This document shows positions 51,563 to 59,792 of a stretch of DNA of 64,000 nt, piece after piece. The notes beneath the pieces are model-generated. The model was not told where the DNA came from, did not search any database, and saw nothing but the letters and a program-made list of their open reading frames with translations. The stretch's first letter is position 1; each line of letters starts with the position of its first letter. A program made the translations under genes and the position numbers. Source of the stretch: Geomobilibacter sp964432205 (GTDB lineage Bacteria > Desulfobacterota > Desulfuromonadia > Geobacterales > DSM-12255); NCBI GenBank assembly GCA_964432205.1, contig CAYSMK010000003.1, positions 62,001 through 126,000 of the forward strand. The letters run 5' to 3'.

Positions 51563-52615
51563 ATGAGCATAGAGATTAGCAGTGTCAACAAGCATTTCGG
51601 CCAGTTCGCCGCGCTGAAGGATGTGAGTCTGACCGTACCGTCGGGTGAGCTGGTAGCGCTACTGGGACCCTCCGGTTCGGGCAAGACTACCCTCCTAAGG
51701 ATCATCGCCGGTCTTGAGGCGCCCGATCAGGGACAGATCCTCTTCGACGGCGTGGAGACGACCAACAGCCACGTGCGGGAACGACAGGTCGGTTTCGTCT
51801 TCCAGCACTATGCCCTGTTCCGGCACATGACGGTATTCCACAACATCGCCTTTGGCCTCACGGTCAAGCCGCGCCGGGAGAGGCCCGGCAAGGCGCAGAT
51901 CCGGGAGAAGGTGTTCGAACTCCTCAAACTGATCCAGTTGGAGCAGCTGGCCGACCGGTACCCGGCCCAGCTTTCCGGCGGCCAGCGCCAGCGGGTGGCG
52001 CTGGCTCGGGCACTGGCGGTGGAGCCGAAGGTGTTGCTCCTGGACGAGCCTTTTGGAGCCCTTGATGCCAAGGTACGGGCCGAACTGCGTCGCTGGCTGC
52101 GCCGTCTGCACGACGAGATCCATGTGACCAGCGTCTTCGTTACCCATGACCAGGAAGAGGCCCTGGAAGTCGCCGACCGGATCGTGGTGATGAACCAGGG
52201 GCAGATCGAGCAGGAGGGGACCCCGACCCAGGTATACGACAACCCGGCCACGCCGTTCGTGTTCAGTTTTCTCGGCAACGTGAATCTGTTCCATGGCCGG
52301 GGGACGGCCGGAGAAGTTCAGGCGGGGGTCGGACAGGTGGTAGTCGAACCGGTACCGGCAGTCGGGTATGTCCGATCCCACGATATCGAGGTGGAGCGCC
52401 AGTTATCCGATCCGACTGCCGTAAGGGCCGCTGTTCGCTATGTACAGACCGTCGGGCCGCTGGTGCGGGTTGAGCTTGCCCTGGCCGATAACGGGGCAGC
52501 AATGGAGGCGGAGCTCTCGCGCGAAGTTGCTGACCGACTCGATCTTCAGGTCGGCGAACAGGTCTATATCCGGCCACGTAAGGTGACGGTTTTTGCAGAG
52601 GATTATCAGATCTAG
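51563..52615 (+). CDS. cysA: Sulfate ABC transporter ATP-binding protein CysA
   Basis: 350 aa from ATG 51563. Walker A GPSGSGKTT, Q-loop VFQHYALFRHMTV, signature LSGGQRQRVALARAL, Walker B VLLLDEPFGALDAKVRAEL and H-loop VTHDQEEALEVADR are all intact. The C-terminal TOBE-like regulatory region (VGYVRSHDIEVER, VGEQVYIRPRKVTVF) is present. Powers import of sulfate through CysT/CysW. The stop is 9 bases before the DUF2292 gene. Confidence 0.95.
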   Translation: MSIEISSVNKHFGQFAALKDVSLTVPSGELVALLGPSGSGKTTLLRIIAGLEAPDQGQILFDGVETTNSHVRERQVGFVFQHYALFRHMTVFHNIAFGLTVKPRRERPGKAQIREKVFELLKLIQLEQLADRYPAQLSGGQRQRVALARALAVEPKVLLLDEPFGALDAKVRAELRRWLRRLHDEIHVTSVFVTHDQEEALEVADRIVVMNQGQIEQEGTPTQVYDNPATPFVFSFLGNVNLFHGRGTAGEVQAGVGQVVVEPVPAVGYVRSHDIEVERQLSDPTAVRAAVRYVQTVGPLVRVELALADNGAAMEAELSREVADRLDLQVGEQVYIRPRKVTVFAEDYQI

Positions 52616-52624
52616 GAGGATGCG

Positions 52625-52819
52625 ATGACATCGACAGCCGCTGCACTACAAAAGGATGGGTGGAGCGGGGAACTGGAGCGGCAGGTGCGTGACGCGCTGA
52701 GTGTTATCCGCTTCGGCACGGTCACGCTGGTGATTCAGGATGGCCGCGTCATCCAGATCGACAAGAACGAGAAGATCAGGCTGACCAACCCGGGGCATAT
52801 CCACGGCAGTGGCATCTGA
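52625..52819 (+). CDS. Small DUF2292 (YezD-like) protein, copy 1
   Basis: 64 aa. The core VRDALSVIRFGTVTLVIQDG...VIQIDKNEKIRL is the YezD/DUF2292 pattern: one helix, then strands with RFG-x-(V/I)-TLV-x-Q-D-G and Q-I-(D/E)-x-x-E-K. Function unknown. AGGAGG lies upstream of ATG 52625. A paralogue occurs at 62272 with the same neighbour order, directly before a nifH-like gene, so the pair DUF2292-NifH is a repeated cassette. By context it may serve sulfur assimilation or interact with the NifH-like protein; no direct evidence. Confidence 0.85.
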   Translation: MTSTAAALQKDGWSGELERQVRDALSVIRFGTVTLVIQDGRVIQIDKNEKIRLTNPGHIHGSGI

Positions 52820-52894
52820 CCGGAAGCGTTCTGAAGAACCCGTTTCGCATCAATCAGTTGGCTGAAATAATGGTCACGCGTCAGGGAGGTATCT

Positions 52895-53722
52895 ATGGCT
52901 GAGCACATACTTATTGCCGGCAAGGCCGGCGTGGGCAAATCGACCACAGCCGCAAACCTGGCGGCTGCCCTTGCTGCGGCCGGACACCAGGTTGCCCTGA
53001 TTGGCTACGACTCCCGCTGGAACTCCACCGCTACCCTGCGTGGGACGAGCGAGTTGAAGCCGTTACCTGCCTGGAGAGGCGGGGATGTTGTACCCCTCTA
53101 TACCATCGGTTTCAAAGGGGCGCTCTGTATAGAGGCCGGAGAATTGATCGTCGAGGGCGAAGCTGCAAAAGCAGCCCTCTTGCTGCAGCATCCGACCGTT
53201 GTCGTGCATCGTCCCGAATATGTGATCCATGACCTGGCCTGGGAGCCCGACAGTTCATTCGGGCTTCCTTCAGCGATAGAGGGGATCGTTCGTCTGTACG
53301 TTGTTACATCGGCAGATATGGCGGCCATTCAGGTGGTGAACGAGCTGTTTGCCTGGCTCAATACGGTTTCATCCATAGACTGCCGGTTTGGCGGTGTGGT
53401 GGTTAACAACCTGACCGGACCTTTTTATGAATCGATTATCGCCGATTTCGTGAGCAAGACCGGCACGTCGATAGTTGCCAGTGTGCCACACTCGTTGATG
53501 GTCTCGGTGAGTGATTTCTACAATCAGACCCTGATCGAGTCGGCTCCGTTGTCCCATAATTCCTTTGTGTACCGGAAGCTTGCCCGGCAGGTATCCGGGC
53601 AGACGGTTGTGCCGCGGCCGACGTTTCTCGATTGCTGGGAGCTGAAGCACTGGGCCAGGAAGTGGGGCGAGATCATTGCCGAGCTGGAAACCGGGGTTGT
53701 GGCCGATGGTTCGCACATATAA
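52895..53722 (+). CDS. NifH-family ATPase lacking the [4Fe-4S] cysteines
   Basis: 275 aa. Clear NifH/BchL homology: Walker A AGKAGVGKSTTAANLAAAL keeps the signature Lys10, ALCIEAGE matches the CLEAGG element, and the end LKHWARKWGEIIAELETG parallels LHDWAFKWADTLLAMETG of the second NifH-like protein (62483). However the cluster-binding CAGRG is replaced by EGEAAKA, the second Cys region (DVVCGGF) by PDSSFGL, and GCDPK by GYDSR. A [4Fe-4S] cluster bridged between two subunits therefore cannot form as in the Fe protein. It may be an ATP-dependent chaperone, maturation or heterodimer partner of the intact paralogue. Last gene of the cys operon. Confidence 0.85.
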   Translation: MAEHILIAGKAGVGKSTTAANLAAALAAAGHQVALIGYDSRWNSTATLRGTSELKPLPAWRGGDVVPLYTIGFKGALCIEAGELIVEGEAAKAALLLQHPTVVVHRPEYVIHDLAWEPDSSFGLPSAIEGIVRLYVVTSADMAAIQVVNELFAWLNTVSSIDCRFGGVVVNNLTGPFYESIIADFVSKTGTSIVASVPHSLMVSVSDFYNQTLIESAPLSHNSFVYRKLARQVSGQTVVPRPTFLDCWELKHWARKWGEIIAELETGVVADGSHI

Positions 53723-53740
53723 CAAGTCAAGAAAATATGG

Positions 53741-53788
53741 TTGACATTTGAAAGTTTATTGGTTATAAATCTATAAAACTGATAGATA
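53741..53788 (+). promoter_or_regulatory. Promoter and 19-bp operator upstream of metK
   Basis: TTGACA (53741-53746), exactly 17 bases, TATAAA (53764-53769), and operator TCTATAAAACTGATAGATA (53770-53788) starting at the next base. The predicted RNA starts near 53776, inside the operator, and has a leader of about 200 bases before the metK ATG. Confidence 0.85.
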
Positions 53789-53805
53789 AAGTGGTTGAAA
53801 GCGGC

Positions 53806-53874
53806 GCTGACCGGATAAACTGGAGGCCAAGCCCTGATCGTTGTGACGATCTCTGCTTGGCCTCTTTTGTTTTT
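53806..53874 (+). ncRNA. Leader RNA element A: CCGG/CTGG hairpin plus GGCCAAG terminator
   Basis: GCTGACCGG-ATAAA-CTGG gives a small hairpin (53811-53823) with a 5-base loop. Directly next to it AGGCCAAG (53824-53831) pairs with CTTGGCCT (53856-53863), followed by TTTTGTTTTT, a factor-independent terminator. Its long loop holds a second stem (GATCGTTGTGACGATC). Two other copies (61231, 63433) share GCTGACCRGAnAAACTGGAGGCCAAG. The A-to-G change in this copy (CCAG to CCGG) keeps pairing as G-U. It is probably an attenuator. Confidence 0.75.
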
Positions 53875-53974
53875 GCCCCTGGAACATGGGGGTGATGAAG
53901 GGCGACTGACGGAAGAACTGAATCACCGAGCATCAGGGCAGGACCCATCTTACGTGAGCAAAGGAGTGTGCACC

Positions 53975-55177
53975 ATGGCAAGGCAGCGTTATCTCTTTAC
54001 CTCGGAATCGGTCACTGAAGGGCATCCAGACAAACTTGCGGACCAGATCTCCGACACCGTTCTCGATGCCATTCTGGCACAGGACCCGTTGGCCCGGGTC
54101 GCCTGCGAAACGAGCCTCAACACTGGTCTTGCCCTCATCACCGGCGAGGTCACCACGACCGCCCGCCCGGAGATCGCGAAGATCGTGCGTAAGACCATCC
54201 GGGAGGTCGGTTACGACCGTGCCGACTACGGTTTCGACGCGGCGAACGCGGCGGTGCTGGTGGCACTGGACGAGCAGTCTCCCGACATTGCCCAAGGAGT
54301 GAATACGGCTCTTGAGGCACGTCGTAGCGAGGACCATGACGGTTACCTGGATTCGGTCGGTGCCGGAGACCAGGGGATGGTGTTCGGTTTCGCCACGGAT
54401 GAGACCCCGGAATATCTTCCGACGAGCATCGCCCTGGCCCACAATCTGGCGAAGCGGCTGAGCGAGGTGAGGAAGAGCGGTCTGCTCCCCTATCTCCGCC
54501 CCGATGGCAAGACCCAGGTGACGGTGGAGTACGAGGGGGACCAGCCGGTGCGTATCGACACCGTCGTCATCTCAGCCCAGCATGACCCGGACGTTGACCT
54601 GGAGCAGATCCGCCACGACCTGATCAAACAGGTCATCCGGCCGACCATCCCCGGGCAGCTCCTCGACGAGAAGACCAGGATCTTCGTCAACCCGACCGGC
54701 CGGTTCGTCATCGGCGGTCCCCATGGCGATGCCGGCCTGACCGGGAGAAAGATCATCGTCGATACCTATGGCGGCTTTGCCCGGCACGGCGGCGGCGCCT
54801 TCTCCGGCAAGGACCCCACGAAGGTCGACCGCTCCGGCGCCTATGCCGCCCGGTACGTGGCCAAAAACGTGGTCGCCGCGGGGCTGGCAAAACGGCTGGA
54901 GGTCCAGATCGCCTACGCCATCGGCGTGGCCCGGCCGGTATCCATCTTCGTCGACAGTTTCGGCACCGGCAAGCTGACCAACAGCGAACTCGCCGACCTG
55001 ATCGCCACCCAGTTCGACCTCAGGCCGGCCGCGATCATCGAGCAGCTCGACCTGCGGCGTCCCATCTACCGCCAGACCGCGGCCTACGGCCACTTCGGCC
55101 GCAACGACCTCGACCTGCCGTGGGAGAGGATTGACAAGGCGGAGGCCTTGCGGGAGCAGCTTCGCAAGAGTGCATGA
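53975..55177 (+). CDS. metK: S-adenosylmethionine synthetase
   Basis: 400 aa from ATG 53975 (AAAGGAG upstream). It makes SAM from methionine and ATP. Motifs: FTSESVTEGHPDKLADQISDTVLDA, GEVTT, GAGDQGMVFGFATDET, and GGPHGDAGLTGRKIIVDTYGG with GGGAFSGKDPTKVDRSGAY. It lies behind the sulfur-regulon operator and the RNA element, next to genes for several radical SAM proteins, all of which consume SAM. A genome of this type would normally have a housekeeping metK elsewhere, so this may be a regulon-specific second copy. Confidence 0.96.
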   Translation: MARQRYLFTSESVTEGHPDKLADQISDTVLDAILAQDPLARVACETSLNTGLALITGEVTTTARPEIAKIVRKTIREVGYDRADYGFDAANAAVLVALDEQSPDIAQGVNTALEARRSEDHDGYLDSVGAGDQGMVFGFATDETPEYLPTSIALAHNLAKRLSEVRKSGLLPYLRPDGKTQVTVEYEGDQPVRIDTVVISAQHDPDVDLEQIRHDLIKQVIRPTIPGQLLDEKTRIFVNPTGRFVIGGPHGDAGLTGRKIIVDTYGGFARHGGGAFSGKDPTKVDRSGAYAARYVAKNVVAAGLAKRLEVQIAYAIGVARPVSIFVDSFGTGKLTNSELADLIATQFDLRPAAIIEQLDLRRPIYRQTAAYGHFGRNDLDLPWERIDKAEALREQLRKSA

Positions 55178-55241
55178 TCTGGGGAGCAGGTGTCAGGCTG
55201 CGCCTATGCAGCCAACTGAGTAAATGCAAGGAGACAAGGCC

Positions 55242-56498
55242 ATGGCAGTCGCACTGAGCAGAAAGAGAGAAGAGGAACCGACGTTCAACGAGGTCGTGGC
55301 GAAGTATCCCGACGTGCCGCGCCTGATTACCCTGAAGATCGATGTCCAGCGCCGCGGGGTGCATTACACCGCCCGTGCCGAAAGCGTCGTCGACAGTTCG
55401 ATCCACCAGTTGCGCAGCCCCTACATCTTCGGTTCCCGGGACGGGGAGATCAAACCGCTCCCCGAATCGCTCATCCTGCGGGATGGCACCTCCATCCTCA
55501 CCGATCCCACCCCACTGGCGCAGGACCCTTACCTGGTCGATCTGGTGGACGGTCGCCTCGCCCTGGTGGATGACGGCGAGCCGGTGGAGTTCGTGGAGCT
55601 CTGGCCGAAGCCACTTTACTACGACAAGGAGACGAGCACCGGCATCCCCATGAGCCATATCGTCAGCGCCCGGCCCCAGCGGCTCAACATCTTCCAGTCG
55701 AGTTTCTGCCACTTCTGGGCCGACAAGCAGGAGTGCCGCTTCTGCGACATCGTCAACCACACCAAACAGCAGAAGGACGCCCTCGGGGTCCCCACCCGGC
55801 TCAGGCCCGAGGATGTCAGCGAGACCATTAGGGAGGCGCTAAGAGAGCCCGGCCGCTTCACCGGCATGTGTCTGACCGCCGGTTCCGTGCTCAAGGGGGA
55901 GGCGATCTTCGATCGCGAGGTGGAGTACTACATCGAGACCCTCCAGGCGATCGGCGAGAATTTCACGACCAGGAAGTTTCCCAGCCAGCTGATCGCCTCG
56001 GCCTTCGACGAGAAGCAGCTTGCCCGTCTCTTCGAGGAAACCGGCCTGACGAGCTACACGAGCGACCTGGAAGTGCTGGGGGAGAGGCTGTTCAACTGGA
56101 TCTGCCCCGGCAAGGCGAAAGCCGTCGGCTATCGTGAGTGGCAGCAGCGGCTGATCCGGGCGGTGGACATCTTCGGCCGGGGGAATGTCGGCACCGGCCT
56201 CGTGGGTGGGGTCGAACTGGCCAGGCCTTCCGGTTTCACCAGCGAGGACGATGCACTTGCCTCGACCCTGGCCGAGGCCGAGTACCTGGCCGAGCACGGG
56301 GTGACCACCGTCTACATCGTCTGGGTGCCGCGGCCCGGCTCCTACTTCCGCGACCAGCAGAACCCGTCCCTCGACTACTACGTGCGGTTGGCCAGGGGGC
56401 TCCACGGCCTGCGGGTGAAGTACAACCTCGGGGTCGATTTCGACGACTACCGCCGCTGCGGCAACCATCCCGACACCGACCTGTCGCGGCTGTTGTAG
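55242..56498 (+). CDS. Radical SAM protein with an unusual C-x8-C-x2-C cluster motif
   Basis: 418 aa from ATG 55242 (AAGGAGA upstream). After about 140 residues with no recognised motif, the iron-sulfur motif is CHFWADKQECRFCDI (Cys156, Cys165, Cys168), i.e. eight residues between the first two Cys instead of three. RLNIFQSSFC before it and TGMCLTAGS, a GGE-like element, after it are typical of radical SAM barrels. Later elements GNVGTGLVGGVELA and VTTVYIVWVPRPGSYF continue the barrel. The reaction is unknown. Position after metK inside a NifB/NifH-like cluster suggests cofactor or organosulfur chemistry. Confidence 0.8.
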   Translation: MAVALSRKREEEPTFNEVVAKYPDVPRLITLKIDVQRRGVHYTARAESVVDSSIHQLRSPYIFGSRDGEIKPLPESLILRDGTSILTDPTPLAQDPYLVDLVDGRLALVDDGEPVEFVELWPKPLYYDKETSTGIPMSHIVSARPQRLNIFQSSFCHFWADKQECRFCDIVNHTKQQKDALGVPTRLRPEDVSETIREALREPGRFTGMCLTAGSVLKGEAIFDREVEYYIETLQAIGENFTTRKFPSQLIASAFDEKQLARLFEETGLTSYTSDLEVLGERLFNWICPGKAKAVGYREWQQRLIRAVDIFGRGNVGTGLVGGVELARPSGFTSEDDALASTLAEAEYLAEHGVTTVYIVWVPRPGSYFRDQQNPSLDYYVRLARGLHGLRVKYNLGVDFDDYRRCGNHPDTDLSRLL

Positions 56499-56528
56499 AG
56501 AGCACGAACGCGAAAAAAGGAGAAGAAC

Positions 56529-57002
56529 ATGGCTGCTCAATTGACACCGGAGATCATCGATCTCCTCAGAGATACCGAGACCACGAAGGTGCTGGCGACC
56601 CTGGATGCGGACGGCTTTCCCCATGCGGTGGTGAAGCAGTCGCTGCAGCCGGGCGATGACGGTACCATTCTCTACCTGGAACTGCTGGAGTCGTCCCGCA
56701 CCAACAGGAACCTGGTGCGCAGCATCTGGTTCGACCAGAAGGTTGCGGTTGCCGTTACCGGCAAAGGGGGGCAGAGCTACCAGATCAAGGGAAAACCGGT
56801 GAAGAGCCTTATCACGGGGCCGCTTTTCCAGGAGCATTACGCGGCGATCCGGAAGAGACGCGGCGACGCCGATCTGGCAGCGGTCTGGGTCATTGAACCG
56901 GAAGAGATCATCAATGAAACCTTTGTCAACCGCAAGGCCGAGGAAGAACGAAAGCACCCTCTGTTTACCCACCTCGACCGGCTGGCCAAGGACAGACCAT
57001 GA
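56529..57002 (+). CDS. FMN-binding split-barrel (pyridoxamine-phosphate-oxidase-like) protein
   Basis: 157 aa. The pattern LRDTETTKVLATLDADGFPHAVVKQSL, then ILYLELLESSRTNRNLVRSIWFDQKVAVAV, fits the PPOX/flavin-reductase-like split barrel that binds FMN or F420/heme. Catalytic role not identifiable. Ribosome site AAAAGGAGAAG precedes ATG 56529. Between a radical SAM gene and a sulfonate transporter, it may be a flavin reductase partner for sulfur-compound cleavage; this is inference. Confidence 0.78.
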   Translation: MAAQLTPEIIDLLRDTETTKVLATLDADGFPHAVVKQSLQPGDDGTILYLELLESSRTNRNLVRSIWFDQKVAVAVTGKGGQSYQIKGKPVKSLITGPLFQEHYAAIRKRRGDADLAAVWVIEPEEIINETFVNRKAEEERKHPLFTHLDRLAKDRP

Positions 57003-57040
57003 GATCAAGGCCGACAGATCTTCAAAAAGGAGATATGAGC

Positions 57041-58012
57041 ATGAGAGCAATCCTGAACAGCATCGCTTTGGCGGTCATAGCCGCCTTCTCGGTGGCGATC
57101 CTCCCGGCGGGCGCCGCGGAACTCCGGATCGCCACCCAACCGATCCCGCACTACGCGCCGGTCTTCGTCGCAAAACAGAAAATGTGGCTCGATGAGGAGC
57201 TTGTCAAGGCGGGGGCCGGAAAGACAAGTGTGAAATGGGCCTCGTTTTCCGCCGGTCCGCCGATCAACGAGTCGTTCGCCTCGGGCCAGCAGGATGTGGG
57301 TCTCCTCGGCGATACCCCTGCCATCATCGGCAAGGCGGCAGGGATCGACACCCGCATCGTCGGTCTTACCTCTACCGGGCCCAGATCGCTGGCGGTGATC
57401 GTGCCGGCCGGGTCGGGCATCAAGTCACCGAAGGAGCTGAAGGGGAAGAAGGTAGCGGTGGTCAAAGGTTCGTACGCACATCACCTGCTGGTCCTGGTCC
57501 TGCAAAAGGCGGGGCTCACCACGAACGACATCGAGCTCATCAATCTTTCCCAGGCCGATATCGCCACGGCCATCGTCAGCAAGAACATCGATGCCGCGGC
57601 CGTATGGGAGCCGTTGATCACGAAGCTCGAAGGGCAGGGGGCAGTCAGGGTACTGGCCGACGGTACCGGAATCAAGAAGGGGCTGCTGGTGATCATCGCC
57701 ACCAGCGACGCGGTCACGAAACGCCGCGAGCAGGTAAAAGCATTCCTCAAGGCATATGTGCGCGGGGCGAAGTACATCAAGACCAACCCGAAAGAGGCTG
57801 CGCATCTGATCGCCGGCGACGTGAACCTGTCGCCAGAACAGCTGACGAAGGTGTTGGCGAAGTTCGACTACAATCCGGCGATCCAGGCAGACGACATCGA
57901 GGAGATCAAGAAGAGCGAGGCTTTCATGCGAAACGCCGGACTGATCAAGTCGCCGGTCAACATCGACAAGTTCGCCGATCCCAGCCTGGCTCGGGAGAGC
58001 GGAATAAAGTAA
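57041..58012 (+). CDS. Sulfonate/taurine-type ABC transporter substrate-binding protein
   Basis: 323 aa from ATG 57041, chosen because AAGGAG is 8 bases upstream, while ATG 57035 is only 2 bases away from it. A signal peptide ends near PAGAAE. The SsuA/TauA/NMT1-like fold shows ELRIATQPIPHYAPVFVAKQKMWLDEEL, GLLGDTPAIIGKAAGID, VPAGSGIKSPKELKGKKVAVVKGSYAHHLL and AAAVWEPL. The ligand could be an alkanesulfonate, taurine or another organosulfur molecule; regulon context favours a sulfur source, but related proteins bind other ligands. Confidence 0.88.
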   Translation: MRAILNSIALAVIAAFSVAILPAGAAELRIATQPIPHYAPVFVAKQKMWLDEELVKAGAGKTSVKWASFSAGPPINESFASGQQDVGLLGDTPAIIGKAAGIDTRIVGLTSTGPRSLAVIVPAGSGIKSPKELKGKKVAVVKGSYAHHLLVLVLQKAGLTTNDIELINLSQADIATAIVSKNIDAAAVWEPLITKLEGQGAVRVLADGTGIKKGLLVIIATSDAVTKRREQVKAFLKAYVRGAKYIKTNPKEAAHLIAGDVNLSPEQLTKVLAKFDYNPAIQADDIEEIKKSEAFMRNAGLIKSPVNIDKFADPSLARESGIK

Positions 58013-58076
58013 CCGACGTACCCATGAGTAATTGGGAACTGGAAGGGTAACCACCTTGGACGTAACGGAGGAGGCC

Positions 58077-58868
58077 ATGGTCGACCATACAACTTCACGC
58101 TTTCGCAAGGTACGACATCTTCTCGAATACGTAGCCCTTTCGGTTGCCGCTCTGGCGGTGTGGCAGGGGCTGTATCAGCTGGGATACATAAAGCCGATCA
58201 TCCTGCCGCCTCCTTCCCTGGTCGCCGCTGCCTTCCAGGATCTGGTGAAAAGCGGCGCCATGACCCGTCACGTGGGGATCAGCGTGATCCGTGTGCTTGA
58301 GGGGTTCGCCATCGCCGCACTGCTCGGGCTTTCTCTCGGGATCGCTATCGGCCTCTCCCGTACGCTCGACCGGTTGACCGACCTGGTTATCCAGGTGGTC
58401 AAGCCGATTCCGCCGATCGCGTGGATTCCGCTGGCGATACTCTGGTTCGGCATCGGCGAGACGTCGAAGGTCTACATCATCTTTCTCGGCGCTTTTTTCC
58501 CGATCATCATCAATACCATCGACGGGATACGGCAGACCGATCACAAGTTTGTGGAGCTGAGCAGGGTCCTGGAGGTGCCGAGGCTGAAGTTCGTCCGCAG
58601 GGTGGTGATCCCCGGGGCGCTCCCGGCGATCATGACCGGTCTACGCGTGGGGCTCATGATCGCCTGGATGTGCGTGGTGGCGGCCGAGCTGATCGCAGCC
58701 GGCAGCGGCATCGGCTACCTGATCATGGATGCGCGGCAGCTTTCCCAGTCGGACGTCGTTCTGGTGGGGATGATCACCATCGGGGTGATCGGGAAGATCA
58801 TGGACAGCGTCATCAAATGGATCGAAAAGCGGCTCGTCGACTGGAAGCCTTCGTTTGCGGGGCAGTGA
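58077..58868 (+). CDS. SsuC/TauC-type ABC transporter permease
   Basis: 263 aa from ATG 58077 (GGAGGAGG upstream). Six membrane segments; the EAA-type loop is in FVELSRVLEVPRLKFVRRVVIPGALPAIMTGLRVG, and LPPPSLVAAAF and VVKPIPPIAWIPLAILWFGIGE are typical of SsuC/TauC. Works with the binding protein upstream and ATPase downstream. Confidence 0.92.
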   Translation: MVDHTTSRFRKVRHLLEYVALSVAALAVWQGLYQLGYIKPIILPPPSLVAAAFQDLVKSGAMTRHVGISVIRVLEGFAIAALLGLSLGIAIGLSRTLDRLTDLVIQVVKPIPPIAWIPLAILWFGIGETSKVYIIFLGAFFPIIINTIDGIRQTDHKFVELSRVLEVPRLKFVRRVVIPGALPAIMTGLRVGLMIAWMCVVAAELIAAGSGIGYLIMDARQLSQSDVVLVGMITIGVIGKIMDSVIKWIEKRLVDWKPSFAGQ

Positions 58869-58892
58869 CCGGCAGGGAAAGGGGAGGACGCC

Positions 58893-59675
58893 ATGGGAGC
58901 AGCGGGGAAGAACGGCTGCCTCGTCATCGAGGAGCTCCACAAGAAATTCCGCGTCGGCGCGGGTGAAGTTGTTGCGCTGCACGACATCAACCTCCGCATC
59001 CGGGAGGGTGAGTTCATCAGCATCGTCGGGAGCAGCGGCTGCGGAAAGAGCACCCTTTTGCGGATCATCGCCGGGCTCGAAAACGGCCACTCCGGTACCG
59101 TCCGGCTCGGTGACCGGAGAGTTTCCGGGCCGGGGCTTGACCGGGGGATGATTTTTCAGGAACACCGCCTTCTCCCCTGGCTGACTGTGGAGGAAAACGT
59201 GGTCTTTGCACTGAACGGGCGCACTCCGGAGAACGAACGGCTCGTGCGCGACCACCTGGAACTCGTAGGCCTTTCGGGCTTTGCCAGGGCGCATCCGCAC
59301 CAGCTCTCGGGCGGGATGGCGCAGCGGGTGGCGATCGCCCGGGCGCTCGTCAACCAGCCCGGGCTCCTCCTCCTGGACGAGCCGTTCGGCGCCCTCGATG
59401 CCCTCACCCGGATCCAGATGCAGCAGGAAATCCTGAGGATATGGGAGGTGGAGCGCACCACCATGGTTCTCGTCACCCACGACATCGATGAGGCGATCTA
59501 CCTCGGGGACAGGGTGGTGATCCTGTCCAGCCGTCCCGGCACGGTTAAGAAGATCGTGCTGGTGGAGCTCCCGCGGCCGAGGGACCGCAGCAGTTACGAT
59601 TTCGTGCAGATCCGCAAGGAGATCTATACCGAGTTCTTCCACGAAGCCGAAAGACCATTCGCGTACGCAATCTAG
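58893..59675 (+). CDS. SsuB/TauB-type ABC transporter ATP-binding protein
   Basis: 260 aa. Walker A GSSGCGKST, Q-loop FQEHRLLPWLTV, signature LSGGMAQRVAIARAL, Walker B LLLLDEPFGALDALTR and VTHDIDEAIYLGDRV are intact. GPGLDRGMIFQEH is characteristic of the nitrate/sulfonate/taurine ATPase group. GGGGAGG lies before ATG. It closes a three-gene importer starting at 57041. Confidence 0.94.
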   Translation: MGAAGKNGCLVIEELHKKFRVGAGEVVALHDINLRIREGEFISIVGSSGCGKSTLLRIIAGLENGHSGTVRLGDRRVSGPGLDRGMIFQEHRLLPWLTVEENVVFALNGRTPENERLVRDHLELVGLSGFARAHPHQLSGGMAQRVAIARALVNQPGLLLLDEPFGALDALTRIQMQQEILRIWEVERTTMVLVTHDIDEAIYLGDRVVILSSRPGTVKKIVLVELPRPRDRSSYDFVQIRKEIYTEFFHEAERPFAYAI

Positions 59676-59698
59676 GCGAATGTTTGAGAATGTTGATA

Positions 59699-59776
59699 TG
59701 TAGGGGCAGACCCGCGTGTCTGCCCGGCTCGAGGTACATGGCAAGCAACAGGGCGAACACGCGGGTTCGAACCTAC
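59699..59776. repeat. Inverted repeat (TGTAGGGGCAGACCCGCGTGT type)
   Basis: TGTAGGGGCAGACCCGCGTGT arms (59699-59719, cited by its ends TGTAGG and GCGTGT) face ACACGCGGGTTCGAACCTAC (59757-59776) around about 37 bases. It resembles the dispersed ACACGCGGG intergenic repeats of several proteobacteria. It breaks the transporter operon from the next gene and may terminate transcription. Confidence 0.65.
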
Positions 59777-59792
59777 AGACGGAGAACCGACT

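Noticed and set aside
53806..53974. S-box (SAM-I) or SAM-II riboswitch before metK
   Set aside because: The conserved cores of these classes are not found in the leader; only the short CCRG/CTGG hairpin and terminator are.
53843..53974. Longer N terminus for MetK starting inside the leader
   Set aside because: It would begin inside the terminator region and add non-homologous residues; ATG 53975 has a strong ribosome site and the family N terminus.
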